Assembly (NCBI RefSeq): GCF_000373625.1
Contig: NZ_KB891998.1
Span: forward strand, 268,637-332,636
DNA: 64,000 nucleotides
Source of the DNA: Streptomyces sp. LaPpAH-108
GTDB taxonomy: Bacteria > Actinomycetota > Actinomycetes > Streptomycetales > Streptomycetaceae
Direction of reading: 5' to 3'
In this document: piece by piece, positions 7,733-15,980 of the stretch
Layout of the letters: each line of letters opens with the position of its first letter
Position numbering within the stretch: position 1 is the stretch's first letter
Notes under the pieces: model-generated
Seen by the model: only the letters and a program-made list of their open reading frames with translations
The model's database searches: none
Told to the model about the DNA's origin: nothing
Translations under genes and position numbers: made by a program

Positions 7733-9094
7733 CTACATCCCCGCGATCAGCTTCTCCACCCGGTCGTCCACCGAACGGAACGGGTCCTTGCACAACACGG
7801 TGCGCTGCGCCTGGTCGTTGAGCTTCAGATGCACCCAGTCCACCGTGAAGTCCCGGCGCTGCTCCTGCGCCCGCCGGATGAAGTCACCACGAAGGCGCGC
7901 CCGCGTCGTCTGCGGCGGCACCGACTTGCCCTCGAAGATCTTCAGGTCGTTGCAGATCCGCGCCGCCTGACCCTTCTTCTCCAGCAGGTAGTACAGCCCG
8001 CGACGACGGTGGATGTCGTGATACGCGAGGTCTATCTGCGCGACCCGCGGATGCGACATCGTCATGTTGTGCTTCTCGCGGTACCGCTCGATGAGCTTGT
8101 ACTTCATCACCCAGTCGATCTCGGTACCGATCCGGTCCAGCTCCTCCGTCTCGATCGCGTCGAGCGTGCGGCCCCACAGCTCCAGGACCTGCGCCACCGT
8201 GCCCGTACGAATACCCCGGCGGTCACAGAAGTCGACCGCCTTGTCGAAGTACTCCCGCTGCACCTCCAGCGCGGAGGCCTCACGGCCGCTGGCCAGACGC
8301 ACCTTGCGCCGCCCGGTGATGTCGTGGCTCACCTCGCGGATCGCCCGGATCGGGTTCTCCAGGGTGAGATCACGCATCACCGTGCCCGCCTCGATCATGC
8401 GCAGCACCAGGTCCGTGGCGCCCACCTTCAGCAGCATGGTCGTCTCGGACATGTTCGAGTCACCCACGATCACATGCAGCCGCCGGTACCGCTCGGCGTC
8501 CGCGTGCGGCTCGTCACGGGTGTTGATGATGGGCCGCGAACGCGTCGTCGCCGACGACACGCCCTCCCAGATGTGCTCCGCCCGCTGACTGACGCAGTAC
8601 ACCGCGCCCCGCGGCGTCTGGAGCACCTTGCCCGCGCCGCACAGCAACTGCCTCGTCACCAGGAACGGGATGAGAATGTCCGCGAGGCGGGAGAACTCAC
8701 CGTGCCGGGCCACCAGATAGTTCTCGTGGCACCCGTACGAATTGCCCGCCGAGTCGGTGTTGTTCTTGAAAAGGTAGACGTCGCCCGCGATTCCCTCCTC
8801 GTGCAGGCGTCGTTCCGCGTCCACCAGGAGCCCTTCGAGAATGCGCTCACCGGCCTTGTCGTGAGTGACCAGCTCGGTCACATTGTCACACTCGGGTGTC
8901 GCGTATTCCGGATGTGAGCCCACGTCGAGATACAGCCGGGCGCCGTTTCGCAGAAAGACATTGCTGCTGCGACCCCATGACACGACACGGCGGAAGAGGT
9001 ACCGCGCCACCTCGTCAGGAGACAGACGCCGCTGTCCCCTGAACGTGCACGTGACGCCGTACTCGTTCTCCAGCCCGAAAATGCGGCGGTCCAT
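7733..9094 (-). CDS. pafA: Pup-protein ligase PafA
   Basis: ATP-dependent ligase joining the C-terminal glutamate of Pup to lysines of target proteins. 453 residues, normal for the family. Glutamine-synthetase-like signature residues are visible: GLENEYGV at 7, RLYLDVGSHPEYATPE with the catalytic Asp, FKNNTDSAGNSYGCHEN, and RPIINTRDEPHAD in the ATP/Mg site. It lies apart from pup, dop and arc, separated by the MFS/LacI pair and prcAB, as in other streptomycetes. Confidence 0.97.
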   Translation of the reverse strand: MDRRIFGLENEYGVTCTFRGQRRLSPDEVARYLFRRVVSWGRSSNVFLRNGARLYLDVGSHPEYATPECDNVTELVTHDKAGERILEGLLVDAERRLHEEGIAGDVYLFKNNTDSAGNSYGCHENYLVARHGEFSRLADILIPFLVTRQLLCGAGKVLQTPRGAVYCVSQRAEHIWEGVSSATTRSRPIINTRDEPHADAERYRRLHVIVGDSNMSETTMLLKVGATDLVLRMIEAGTVMRDLTLENPIRAIREVSHDITGRRKVRLASGREASALEVQREYFDKAVDFCDRRGIRTGTVAQVLELWGRTLDAIETEELDRIGTEIDWVMKYKLIERYREKHNMTMSHPRVAQIDLAYHDIHRRRGLYYLLEKKGQAARICNDLKIFEGKSVPPQTTRARLRGDFIRRAQEQRRDFTVDWVHLKLNDQAQRTVLCKDPFRSVDDRVEKLIAGM

Positions 9095-9103
9095 GCATGA
9101 ACA

Positions 9104-10363
9104 TTACGCCCGATCCCCTGAACTGAAACGGGGTTGGGCAGCACGATTCGGATCATTTTCCGAGGACACCACCACGACCCCGCCCACCGCCGGACCCGTC
9201 AGCACCCGCCCGGTCGCCAGCAGGACCAGCAACGACACGGCCCCCGCCGCACCCGGCAGCGCGAAACCCCACAGCGCCCCGCCCGCCTCCACCACCGGAC
9301 CAGCCAGCCCCGTCCCCACCGACGCACCCACCACGAACGTCGTCACCAGCCACGAGAACGCCTCCGTGACCGTCCCCACCGGAGCATGCCGGTCCACGAT
9401 CACGAACGCACACGCGATGCACGGCGCCAGGAACACCCCCGCCAGCACCGACAGCAGCACCATCGGCACCGGACCCGGCATCAACGTGAGCGGCACGTAA
9501 CACACCGCCAGCAGCGCCACCAGCACCCGCAGCCGCCGCTCCGGAGCCCCCGCCCAGCGCCGCGCCCCGTACACCGTGCCGCCCACCAGCGCGCCCAGAC
9601 CGACCCCCGCCATCATCCAGCCGTACACCGCGTCACCACCGTGCCCGTCCGCGTACGACACCGCCGCCACCGCGATCGACCCCATCGCGATCCCCACGAA
9701 CAGGAACGCCGCCAGCAGCGCCAGCAGCCCCGGCGACCGCAGCGCACCCAGCCAGTGCGCCTCCCTCGGCTCCGAACGCCACTGCCGCGACGGCCGCGAG
9801 AGCACCACCGACAACGCCCCCAGCACCCCCACCGCGTTCAGCACCAGCAGCGCCGCCCGCTCCGACCACAGCGACACGCACAGCGTCACAAGGAGCGGAC
9901 CCGCCGTGAACATGACCTCCTGGGCCACCGCGTCCAGCGCATACGCCGTGTGCACCTGATCCTCCCGGCGCAGCACCGACGGCCACAGCGCCCGCAGCCC
10001 GCCCTCCAGCGGCGGCGTGAACAGCCCCGAGGCCGCCACCAGGACGTACGCCAGCGGCAGCGGACCGATCCCCGCGAAGGCGAACCCCGCCATCGCCAGC
10101 GCCGAAAGCACCGCCGCCGGAAGCTGCACCCGGGGCTGCCCCAAGACATCCACCAGACGGCCCAGCAACGGCTGCCCCACCGCGTTCGCCACCCCGTACA
10201 CCGCCGCCAGCGCCCCCGCCAGGCTGTACGAACCCCCCTCGGCCCGCACGAACAGCAGCAGCGCGATCGACGCCACCGCGTTGGGCAGCCGGCCCACCAG
10301 AGTGCCGGTCAGCAGCCTCACCGCGTGTTTCGCCCGCAGGATCTCCAGATACCCCGTCGCCAT
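9104..10363 (-). CDS. MFS transporter
   Basis: Major facilitator protein of about 419 residues with roughly twelve hydrophobic segments; the substrate is not predictable. The start is ATG 10363 (MATGYLEILRAKHA), preceded by GAAGGG at good spacing; an upstream in-frame TTG would overlap that ribosome site. It ends 10 nt from the pafA start on the same strand, so pafA may partly be read from its promoter. It diverges from a LacI regulator, which probably controls it. Confidence 0.88.
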   Translation of the reverse strand: MATGYLEILRAKHAVRLLTGTLVGRLPNAVASIALLLFVRAEGGSYSLAGALAAVYGVANAVGQPLLGRLVDVLGQPRVQLPAAVLSALAMAGFAFAGIGPLPLAYVLVAASGLFTPPLEGGLRALWPSVLRREDQVHTAYALDAVAQEVMFTAGPLLVTLCVSLWSERAALLVLNAVGVLGALSVVLSRPSRQWRSEPREAHWLGALRSPGLLALLAAFLFVGIAMGSIAVAAVSYADGHGGDAVYGWMMAGVGLGALVGGTVYGARRWAGAPERRLRVLVALLAVCYVPLTLMPGPVPMVLLSVLAGVFLAPCIACAFVIVDRHAPVGTVTEAFSWLVTTFVVGASVGTGLAGPVVEAGGALWGFALPGAAGAVSLLVLLATGRVLTGPAVGGVVVVSSENDPNRAAQPRFSSGDRA

Positions 10364-10415
10364 GTGCCGCCCTTCGCCCAAGCCCCTCCGGGCCGCCTCG
10401 ACGCCTCCGAAGTGT

Positions 10416-10442
10416 TACGTATAACTAACGCATTCATACGTA
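10416..10442. promoter_or_regulatory. Inverted repeat between MFS and LacI genes (candidate operator)
   Basis: tacgtat and atacgta form a perfect 7-bp inverted repeat with a 13-bp spacer in an unusually AT-rich 30 bp of the divergent intergenic region. Position and symmetry suit an operator for the neighbouring LacI protein, although the long spacer is not typical of LacI sites. Confidence 0.4.
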
Positions 10443-10486
10443 CCATGTGCGCTGTTCACCCGTCCACACGAAAGAGCAGGCCCACG

Positions 10487-11506
10487 GTGGCACGCAGCAG
10501 CAGCACGCGCCCGACCAGCCGTGACGTGGCCCAGGCCGCCGGAGTCTCCCAAGCCGCCGTCTCCCTCGTCCTCGGCGACAAATGGCGCGGCCGCGTCTCC
10601 GAGACCACCGCCGAACGCGTCCGCCAAGCCGCCCGCACCCTCGGCTACCGCCCCAACCTCGCCGCCCGCAACCTCCGCCTCGGCAGCACCCGCACCATCC
10701 TCCTCGTCGTCCCCGCCCTCACCACCGAATTCTTCGCAGGCGTCTACACCGGCGCCGCCCGCATCGCCGCCCGCCACGGCTTCGGCGTCGTCCTCTACCC
10801 CTCCCCCGAAGGCGTCGGACCGGCCCGCGACCCCTTCGCCTCCGCCGAAGCCGCCCTCGACGGCGTCATCGCCTCCTCCATGGCCGCCGACGCCCTCACC
10901 GCCATCCGCGGCGACCAACTCCCCCTCGTCATGCTCGACAGCGACCCCCACGGCAGCCTCGGCGCCGCCACCGTCAACCTCGACATCGCCGACGGCGTCC
11001 GCCAGGTCACCGAACACCTCCTCGCCCTCGGCCACCGCCACATCCTCCACCTCGCCGCCGACATCCCCTCCTGGACCTTCCGCGCCCGCGCCCGCGAACT
11101 CGCCGACCGCCTCACCACCGTCCCCGGCACCCGGCTGCGCACCACCACCGCCCCCATCACCATCGACGACGCCCGCGCCGCCACCGAAGCCGCCCTCACC
11201 ACCCCCGGACCCCGGCCCACCGCCATCGTCTGCGACGACGACAAACTCGCCGCAGGCGCCTACAAGGCCCTGCGCCGCCTCGGACTGCGCGTCCCCGACG
11301 ACATCTCCGTCACCGGCCTCGACGACCTCGCCCTCGCCACCGCCCTCGACCCCGAACTCACCACCGTCCGCCTCGACGCCGAACTCTTCGGCGAACGCGG
11401 CATGGAAGCCCTCCTGGCCGTCCTGGACGGCCGCGCACCCACGAACGGCGACATCCCCGTCCAGCTCGTCGTACGAGGCTCCACAGGCCCGGCACGGGAC
11501 GCCTAA
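10487..11506 (+). CDS. LacI-family transcriptional regulator
   Basis: 339 residues. The N-terminal LacI helix-turn-helix (TSRDVAQAAGVSQAAVSLVL) and hinge helix (RPNLAARNLR) are followed by a periplasmic-binding-protein-like effector domain. The GTG start at 10487 is chosen because the HTH begins about 10 residues in and a purine-rich stretch precedes it; ATG 10445 is in frame but has no ribosome site. Probably represses the divergent MFS gene. The very long open frame extending upstream on this strand is only the antisense of the MFS gene. Confidence 0.9.
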   Translation: MARSSSTRPTSRDVAQAAGVSQAAVSLVLGDKWRGRVSETTAERVRQAARTLGYRPNLAARNLRLGSTRTILLVVPALTTEFFAGVYTGAARIAARHGFGVVLYPSPEGVGPARDPFASAEAALDGVIASSMAADALTAIRGDQLPLVMLDSDPHGSLGAATVNLDIADGVRQVTEHLLALGHRHILHLAADIPSWTFRARARELADRLTTVPGTRLRTTTAPITIDDARAATEAALTTPGPRPTAIVCDDDKLAAGAYKALRRLGLRVPDDISVTGLDDLALATALDPELTTVRLDAELFGERGMEALLAVLDGRAPTNGDIPVQLVVRGSTGPARDA

Positions 11507-11545
11507 GGGCCACCAGGAGGCCACAGCCCGCTGCCCCGGACACGC

Positions 11546-11579
11546 TGAAGCCCCGGCCGGAGAACCGGCCGGGGCTTCA
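11546..11579. terminator. Bidirectional hairpin between lacI-type gene and prcA
   Basis: A 15-bp stem (tgaagccccggccgg with its complement) closes on a 4-nt loop between two convergent genes, ending 17 nt from the prcA stop. Confidence 0.85.
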
Positions 11580-11596
11580 CCAGAGCCACGGGAGGA

Positions 11597-12349
11597 TCAC
11601 TCCTCCTCGGAACCCTCCTCCTCAGAACTCTCCGCCTCCGTCGCCGCACCGTCCGCCGCCAGCAGACGATCCAGCTGACGGCCCACGATCCGCTTGAACT
11701 TCCGCTTCTGCGGGCGCGTACGGTCCAGCACCGCCACCTCGAGGCGCTCCGCCGGAATCTCCCGCTCACTGCCGTTCGTGTCCCGCGACAGCGCCTGCAC
11801 CGCCAGCTTCAGCGCCTCCGCCAGCGTCATCCCGTCCCGGTGCCGCTGATCCAGGAACGTGCTGATCTGCTCCGCGTTGCCGCCCACCGCCACCGAGCCG
11901 TGCTCGTCCACGATGGAACCGTCGTGCGGCAGCCGGTAGATCTGGTCGCCGTCCGGCGTCTCCCCGACCTCCGCCACCACCAGCTCCACCTCGTACGGCT
12001 TCTCGGCCGCCGAGGAGAAGATCGTGCCCAGCGTCTGCGCGTACACGTTCGCCAGACCGCGCGCGGTCACATCGTCCCGGTCGTAGGTGTAACCCCGCAG
12101 GTCCGCGTACCGCACACCGCCGATACGCAGATTCTCGTACTCGTTGTACTTACCGGCGGCCGCGAAGCCGATCCGGTCGTAGATCTCGCTGAACTTGTGC
12201 AGCGCACGGGACGGGTTCTCACCGACGAAGACGATGCCGTCGGCGTACTGCATGACCACCAGGCTGCGACCGCGCGCGATGCCCTTGCGGGCGTACTCCG
12301 CGCGGTCCGCCATGGCCTGCTGGGGTGAGACATAGAACGGCGTCGACAC
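11597..12349 (-). CDS. prcA: 20S proteasome alpha subunit
   Basis: Structural alpha-ring subunit of the 20S core, gating entry and docking the ARC/Mpa ATPase. 250 residues; N-terminus MSTPFYVSPQQAMADRAEYARKG-type gate and H0 helix, core with YNEYENLRIGGVRYADLRGYTYD, and an acidic C-terminal tail ending in repeated Glu. The start ATG is 76 nt after the prcB stop, so both are probably on one transcript with pup. Confidence 0.97.
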   Translation of the reverse strand: MSTPFYVSPQQAMADRAEYARKGIARGRSLVVMQYADGIVFVGENPSRALHKFSEIYDRIGFAAAGKYNEYENLRIGGVRYADLRGYTYDRDDVTARGLANVYAQTLGTIFSSAAEKPYEVELVVAEVGETPDGDQIYRLPHDGSIVDEHGSVAVGGNAEQISTFLDQRHRDGMTLAEALKLAVQALSRDTNGSEREIPAERLEVAVLDRTRPQKRKFKRIVGRQLDRLLAADGAATEAESSEEEGSEEE

Positions 12350-12425
12350 CGGTTATCCGTCCCTTTCTGTCATGGTCACTGGATCACCTCGGCTTGAGAA
12401 GTCCGGCTGGGAAGTCAGGGCGCGC

Positions 12426-13271
12426 TCAGAGCAGCGCGGCCCGCGGGCCGTCCGGCTCCTCCAGGCGCCGCTGGAGCACCGCACGGGAGATCTCGGACGC
12501 CTCGTCCTCGGTCAGCCTGCGGAAGCCGTCCTCGGTGATCACGGTGATGATCGGGTAGATCCGGCGGGCGACGTCGGGACCACCGGTCGCCGAGTCGTCG
12601 TCGGCCGCGTCGTACAGCGCCTGGACGACCAGCGTGGTGGCCTGCTCCTCGGTCAGGTCGTCCCGGAACAGCTTCTTCATCGCACCCCGCGCGAACACCG
12701 AGCCGGAGCCCGTCGCCGCGAAGTTGTGCTCCTCGGAACGGCCGCCGGTGACGTCGTAGGAGAAGATGCGGCCCTTGTCGCGGTCCACGTCGTACCCCGC
12801 GAACAGGGGGACCACGGCCAGGCCCTGCATGGCCATGCCGAGGTTGGAACGGATCATGGTCGACAGGCGGTTCGCCTTGCCCTCCAGGGACAGCTGGGCG
12901 CCCTCGACCTTCTCGAAGTGCTCCAGCTCCAGCTGGAAGAGCTTCACCATCTCCACGGCGAGACCGGCGGTGCCGGCGATACCGACGGCCGAGTACTCGT
13001 CCGCCGGGAACACCTTCTCGATGTCCCGCTGCGCGATGACGTTCCCCATGGTGGCCCGCCGGTCACCGGCGAGCACGACGCCCCCGGGGAACGTCACGGC
13101 CACGATGGTCGTCCCATGCGGAGCCTCGATCACCCCCTGCGTGGGCGGCAACGTCCGCTTCCCGGGCAGCAGCTCGGGCTGGTGGTCGGACAAGAAGTCC
13201 ATGAACGAGGACGACCCAGGCGTCAGGAAGGCAGCCGGTAGACGCCCGGTGCTACGAGTGTTGGCTTCCAC
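12426..13271 (-). CDS. prcB: 20S proteasome beta subunit (catalytic)
   Basis: Threonine protease of the 20S core. From the GTG start at 13271 the protein has 281 residues, with a 53-residue propeptide removed before Thr54 (APHG|TTIVAVT), the N-terminal nucleophile. GVVLAGDRRATMG follows, with the catalytic Asp and Lys/Arg region. This start is favoured by GGAAGGAAACGC just upstream and the standard family length; the frame stays open further up but that part belongs to the endonuclease gene. The 5' end overlaps that gene by 49 nt in another frame, so translation may be coupled. Confidence 0.96.
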   Translation of the reverse strand: MEANTRSTGRLPAAFLTPGSSSFMDFLSDHQPELLPGKRTLPPTQGVIEAPHGTTIVAVTFPGGVVLAGDRRATMGNVIAQRDIEKVFPADEYSAVGIAGTAGLAVEMVKLFQLELEHFEKVEGAQLSLEGKANRLSTMIRSNLGMAMQGLAVVPLFAGYDVDRDKGRIFSYDVTGGRSEEHNFAATGSGSVFARGAMKKLFRDDLTEEQATTLVVQALYDAADDDSATGGPDVARRIYPIITVITEDGFRRLTEDEASEISRAVLQRRLEEPDGPRAALL

Positions 13272-13816
13272 GCGTTTCCTTCCACGTATTCGGCAGCCCG
13301 CCTTATGACATCGGGCCGATCCTTGAACTGCCCCAGTGCGGCATTGCAGCTGAAGCACAGTACGCCTCGGACCCTACCCGTCTCATGGCAGTGATCCACA
13401 TGCGCCGGCGGAGCGGAAAGACAGATGCAGCAGACACCGCCTTGCGAGGCGATTAGTTCATCGCGCTCAGCCTCGGTGATTCCGTACTGGCGCTTCAGGT
13501 GCCCCTGCCGCCCCTGGACGACCCGGCATGACTTGCAGCGGGTCGACAGGCCGTCGGACGCAGTGGCGTTGCGATGCCACTCGCTGTGCGGCTTGATCTG
13601 ACCACACGTCCGGCAGTACTTGTGCCCGTCCGGCACATCCACTCGAGGCCGAACGTTGCGCCCCTTGGCCACCTGACGTGCCTGGTGGTAAGCGGCCGAG
13701 CACTCCCTGCAGTAGGCCTGCAAGCCATCCCGCATCGCCTTGTTTCGTGCGAACGCTGCTCGCGGCTTGAGCTCCGCACACCGCGGGCAGCGTTTCACAC
13801 CTTCTTCAATTGCCAA
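13223..13816 (-). CDS. Endonuclease VII-like (His-Me finger) nuclease in the proteasome operon
   Basis: 197 residues. The N-terminal part has two CxxC zinc-finger-like units (CPRC...CREC and CRTC...CKSC); the C-terminal domain matches the recombination endonuclease VII family: CCICLSAP, HVDHCHETGRVRGVLCFSCNAALG. The DHCH core and paired cysteines are intact, so activity is plausible. The phage T4 relative cuts branched DNA; the target here is unknown. It starts 32 nt after pup and its end overlaps prcB by 49 nt. GC looks slightly lower than in prcB, which could reflect old acquisition. Confidence 0.85.
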   Translation of the reverse strand: MAIEEGVKRCPRCAELKPRAAFARNKAMRDGLQAYCRECSAAYHQARQVAKGRNVRPRVDVPDGHKYCRTCGQIKPHSEWHRNATASDGLSTRCKSCRVVQGRQGHLKRQYGITEAERDELIASQGGVCCICLSAPPAHVDHCHETGRVRGVLCFSCNAALGQFKDRPDVIRRAAEYVEGNAWKPTLVAPGVYRLPS

Positions 13817-13848
13817 CCCTGACGCCCCCCGAACCTTCGATCTAAAGG

Positions 13849-14067
13849 CTACTCGCCGCCTTTTTGAACGAAGCTCCGAACGAAATCCTCGGCATTAGCC
13901 TCGAGGACGTCATCAATCTCGTCGAGGACGTCGTCCACGTCGTCGCTCAGTTTTTCCTGGCGCTCCTTGAGGTCCTCGGAGCCCTGTGCGTCCTGTGTCT
14001 GCTCTTCGACTTCTTCGGTGGAGCGTGTGGCCTTCTGCTGGCCGCCGCCGGTGTCCTTGGTCGCCAT
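13849..14067 (-). CDS. pup: Prokaryotic ubiquitin-like protein Pup
   Basis: 72-residue disordered tag protein: MATKDTGGGQQKATRS start, the DLKERQEKLSDDVDDVLDEIDDVLE coiled region that binds the ATPase, and the C-terminus VQKGGE. The last codon before the TAG stop is GAG (13852-13854), so Pup is made with a C-terminal Glu and needs no deamidation before ligation. ATG 14067 has GGTGAGGG upstream; a GTG three codons earlier is less likely. It is the first gene of pup-endonuclease-prcB-prcA; its promoter must lie in the 167 nt after dop. Confidence 0.97.
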   Translation of the reverse strand: MATKDTGGGQQKATRSTEEVEEQTQDAQGSEDLKERQEKLSDDVDDVLDEIDDVLEANAEDFVRSFVQKGGE

Positions 14068-14234
14068 AACCCTCACCCCGCTCAGTTCGCCGTTCGGTGA
14101 TGATCAGACCCTACAAGCCGGGTCCGACATCGGCCCCGTAGTTCAGGGAACGTACGGGGGCCATCTCGATGATTCCCTGGCGCCGGGATTTCCACCCTGC
14201 GAAGAGAACCCAATCAATGCCCCAAGCTGGGGTT

Positions 14235-15746
14235 TCAATTGCCGGAGAGCACCCTGACCAGCTCGTCCGCCGTGCGGCAGCGGTCCAGCAGCTCCTTGAC
14301 GTGATTTCGCGTTCCGCGAAGCGGTTCCAGGGTCGGCACCCGCTGGAGCGAGTCCCGGCCCGGCAGGTCGAAGATGACCGAGTCCCAGGAGGCCGCGGCG
14401 ACGTCGTCCGCGTACTGCTCCAGGCAGCGCCCGCGGAAGTACGCCCGGGTGTCCTCCGGCGGCGCCGTACGCGCCCGCTCGACCTCGTCCTCGGTCAGGA
14501 GCCGCTTCATGCGTCCCCGGGCCGCCAGCCGGTTGTAGAGGCCCTTCTCGGGGCGTACGTCGGCGTACTGGAGGTCGACCAGGTGCAGCCGGGCGGCGTC
14601 CCAGTCGAGGTCGTCGCGACGGCGGTAGCCCTCCATCAGCTCCCGCTTGGCGACCCAGTCCAGCTCACCGGCCAGGCTCATCGGGTCGTTCTCCAGCCGG
14701 GTGAGCGTGTCCTCCCAGCGGGTGAGCACGTCCTTGGTCTGCTCGTCCGCGTCGGCGCCGTAGCGCTCCTCCACGTACTTGCGCGACAGCTCGAAGTACT
14801 CCATCTGCAGCTGGACCGCGGTGAGCGTGCGCCCGCTGCGCAGCGTGACGAGGTGCTTGAGGGAGGGGTCGTGCGAGACCTGGTGGAGGGTGCGGACGGG
14901 CTGGTCGACGGCGAGGTCCACCGCGATGAAGCCGTCCTCGATCATGGAGAGGACCAGCGCCGTGGTGCCGAGCTTGAGGTAGGTCGAGATCTCGGAGAGG
15001 TTGGCGTCGCCGATGATCACATGCAGTCGGCGGTACTTCTCCGCGTCCGCGTGGGGTTCGTCGCGGGTGTTGATGATGGGCCGCTTGAGGGTGGTCTCCA
15101 GGCCGACCTCGACCTCGAAGTAGTCGGCGCGCTGGCTGAGCTGGAAGCCGTGTTCGTGGCCGTCCTGGCCGATGCCGACGCGTCCGGCGCCCGCGAAGAC
15201 CTGCCGGGAGACGAAGAAGGGCGTCAGGTGGCGCACGATGTCCGAGAAGGCGGTCTCCCGCTTCATCAGGTAGTTCTCGTGCGTGCCGTAGGAGGCGCCC
15301 TTGTTGTCGGTGTTGTTCTTGTAGAGGTGGATGGGCTGGGCGCCGGGCAGCGCGGCGGCCCGCTCGGCGGCCTCGGCCATGATGCGTTCGCCCGCCTTGT
15401 CCCAGAGGACGGCGTCGCGGGGGTTGGTGACCTCGGGGGCGCTGTACTCGGGGTGGGCGTGGTCGACGTAGAGGCGGGCGCCGTTGGTGAGGATGACGTT
15501 GGCGAGGCCGATGTCCTCGTCGGTGAGCTGGCTGGAGTCGGCGGCCTCCCGTGCGAGGTCGAAGCCGCGCGCGTCGCGCAGCGGGTTCTCCTCCTCGAAG
15601 TCCCAGCGGGCCCGGCGGGCCCGGTGCATCGCCGCCGCGTAGGCGTTGACGATCTGGGACGAGGTGAGCATGGCATTGGCGTTGGGGTGGCCGGGGACGG
15701 AGATGCCGTACTCCGTCTCGATGCCCATTACTCGCCGTACGGTCAT
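14235..15746 (-). CDS. dop: Pup deamidase/depupylase Dop
   Basis: PafA homologue that removes Pup from substrates and, where Pup ends in Gln, deamidates it. 503 residues. Signature regions: GIETEYGISVPGHP, RLYVDHAHPEYSAPE with the catalytic Asp, YKNNTDNKGASYGTHENYLM, RPIINTRDEPHADAEKYRRLHVI. The start ATG 15746 (MTVRRVMG) has a strong AAGGAGGG. Because the local Pup already ends in Glu, its main role here should be depupylation and Pup recycling. Confidence 0.97.
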   Translation of the reverse strand: MTVRRVMGIETEYGISVPGHPNANAMLTSSQIVNAYAAAMHRARRARWDFEEENPLRDARGFDLAREAADSSQLTDEDIGLANVILTNGARLYVDHAHPEYSAPEVTNPRDAVLWDKAGERIMAEAAERAAALPGAQPIHLYKNNTDNKGASYGTHENYLMKRETAFSDIVRHLTPFFVSRQVFAGAGRVGIGQDGHEHGFQLSQRADYFEVEVGLETTLKRPIINTRDEPHADAEKYRRLHVIIGDANLSEISTYLKLGTTALVLSMIEDGFIAVDLAVDQPVRTLHQVSHDPSLKHLVTLRSGRTLTAVQLQMEYFELSRKYVEERYGADADEQTKDVLTRWEDTLTRLENDPMSLAGELDWVAKRELMEGYRRRDDLDWDAARLHLVDLQYADVRPEKGLYNRLAARGRMKRLLTEDEVERARTAPPEDTRAYFRGRCLEQYADDVAAASWDSVIFDLPGRDSLQRVPTLEPLRGTRNHVKELLDRCRTADELVRVLSGN

Positions 15747-15935
15747 GCGGCCCTCCTTGCCCGGCGGCACCCTCGGTGGTGGGCGCCGCTCGCGTACCGC
15801 TGGCGCTCCGGTGCGTGTGCGGTGCCCGTCCCCGCACTGCGCGACTCGGCGGTAGGAAAGAGCCTAGAACGCCTTTGCGCTGGTGTGGAGATCATTTGCG
15901 TCTTTGCCTGCTGCGGTGGCGGTCCGGAAAGCAGG

Positions 15936-15971
15936 CGGCTGCGGGTGCCCCGCCGGGGGCACCCGCAGCCG
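15936..15971 (-). terminator. Hairpin immediately after arc
   Basis: A 16-bp perfect stem (cggctgcgggtgcccc and complement) with a 4-nt loop, starting 10 nt beyond the arc stop codon. There is no T-tract, as is common for Streptomyces terminators. It separates arc from dop. Confidence 0.75.
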
Positions 15972-15980
15972 GCCGGCCTT

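Noticed and set aside
9134..10486. Long plus-strand extension in front of the LacI regulator
   Set aside because: It is the antisense of the MFS gene, rich in Arg, His, Pro and Gln; the LacI HTH begins only after 10487.
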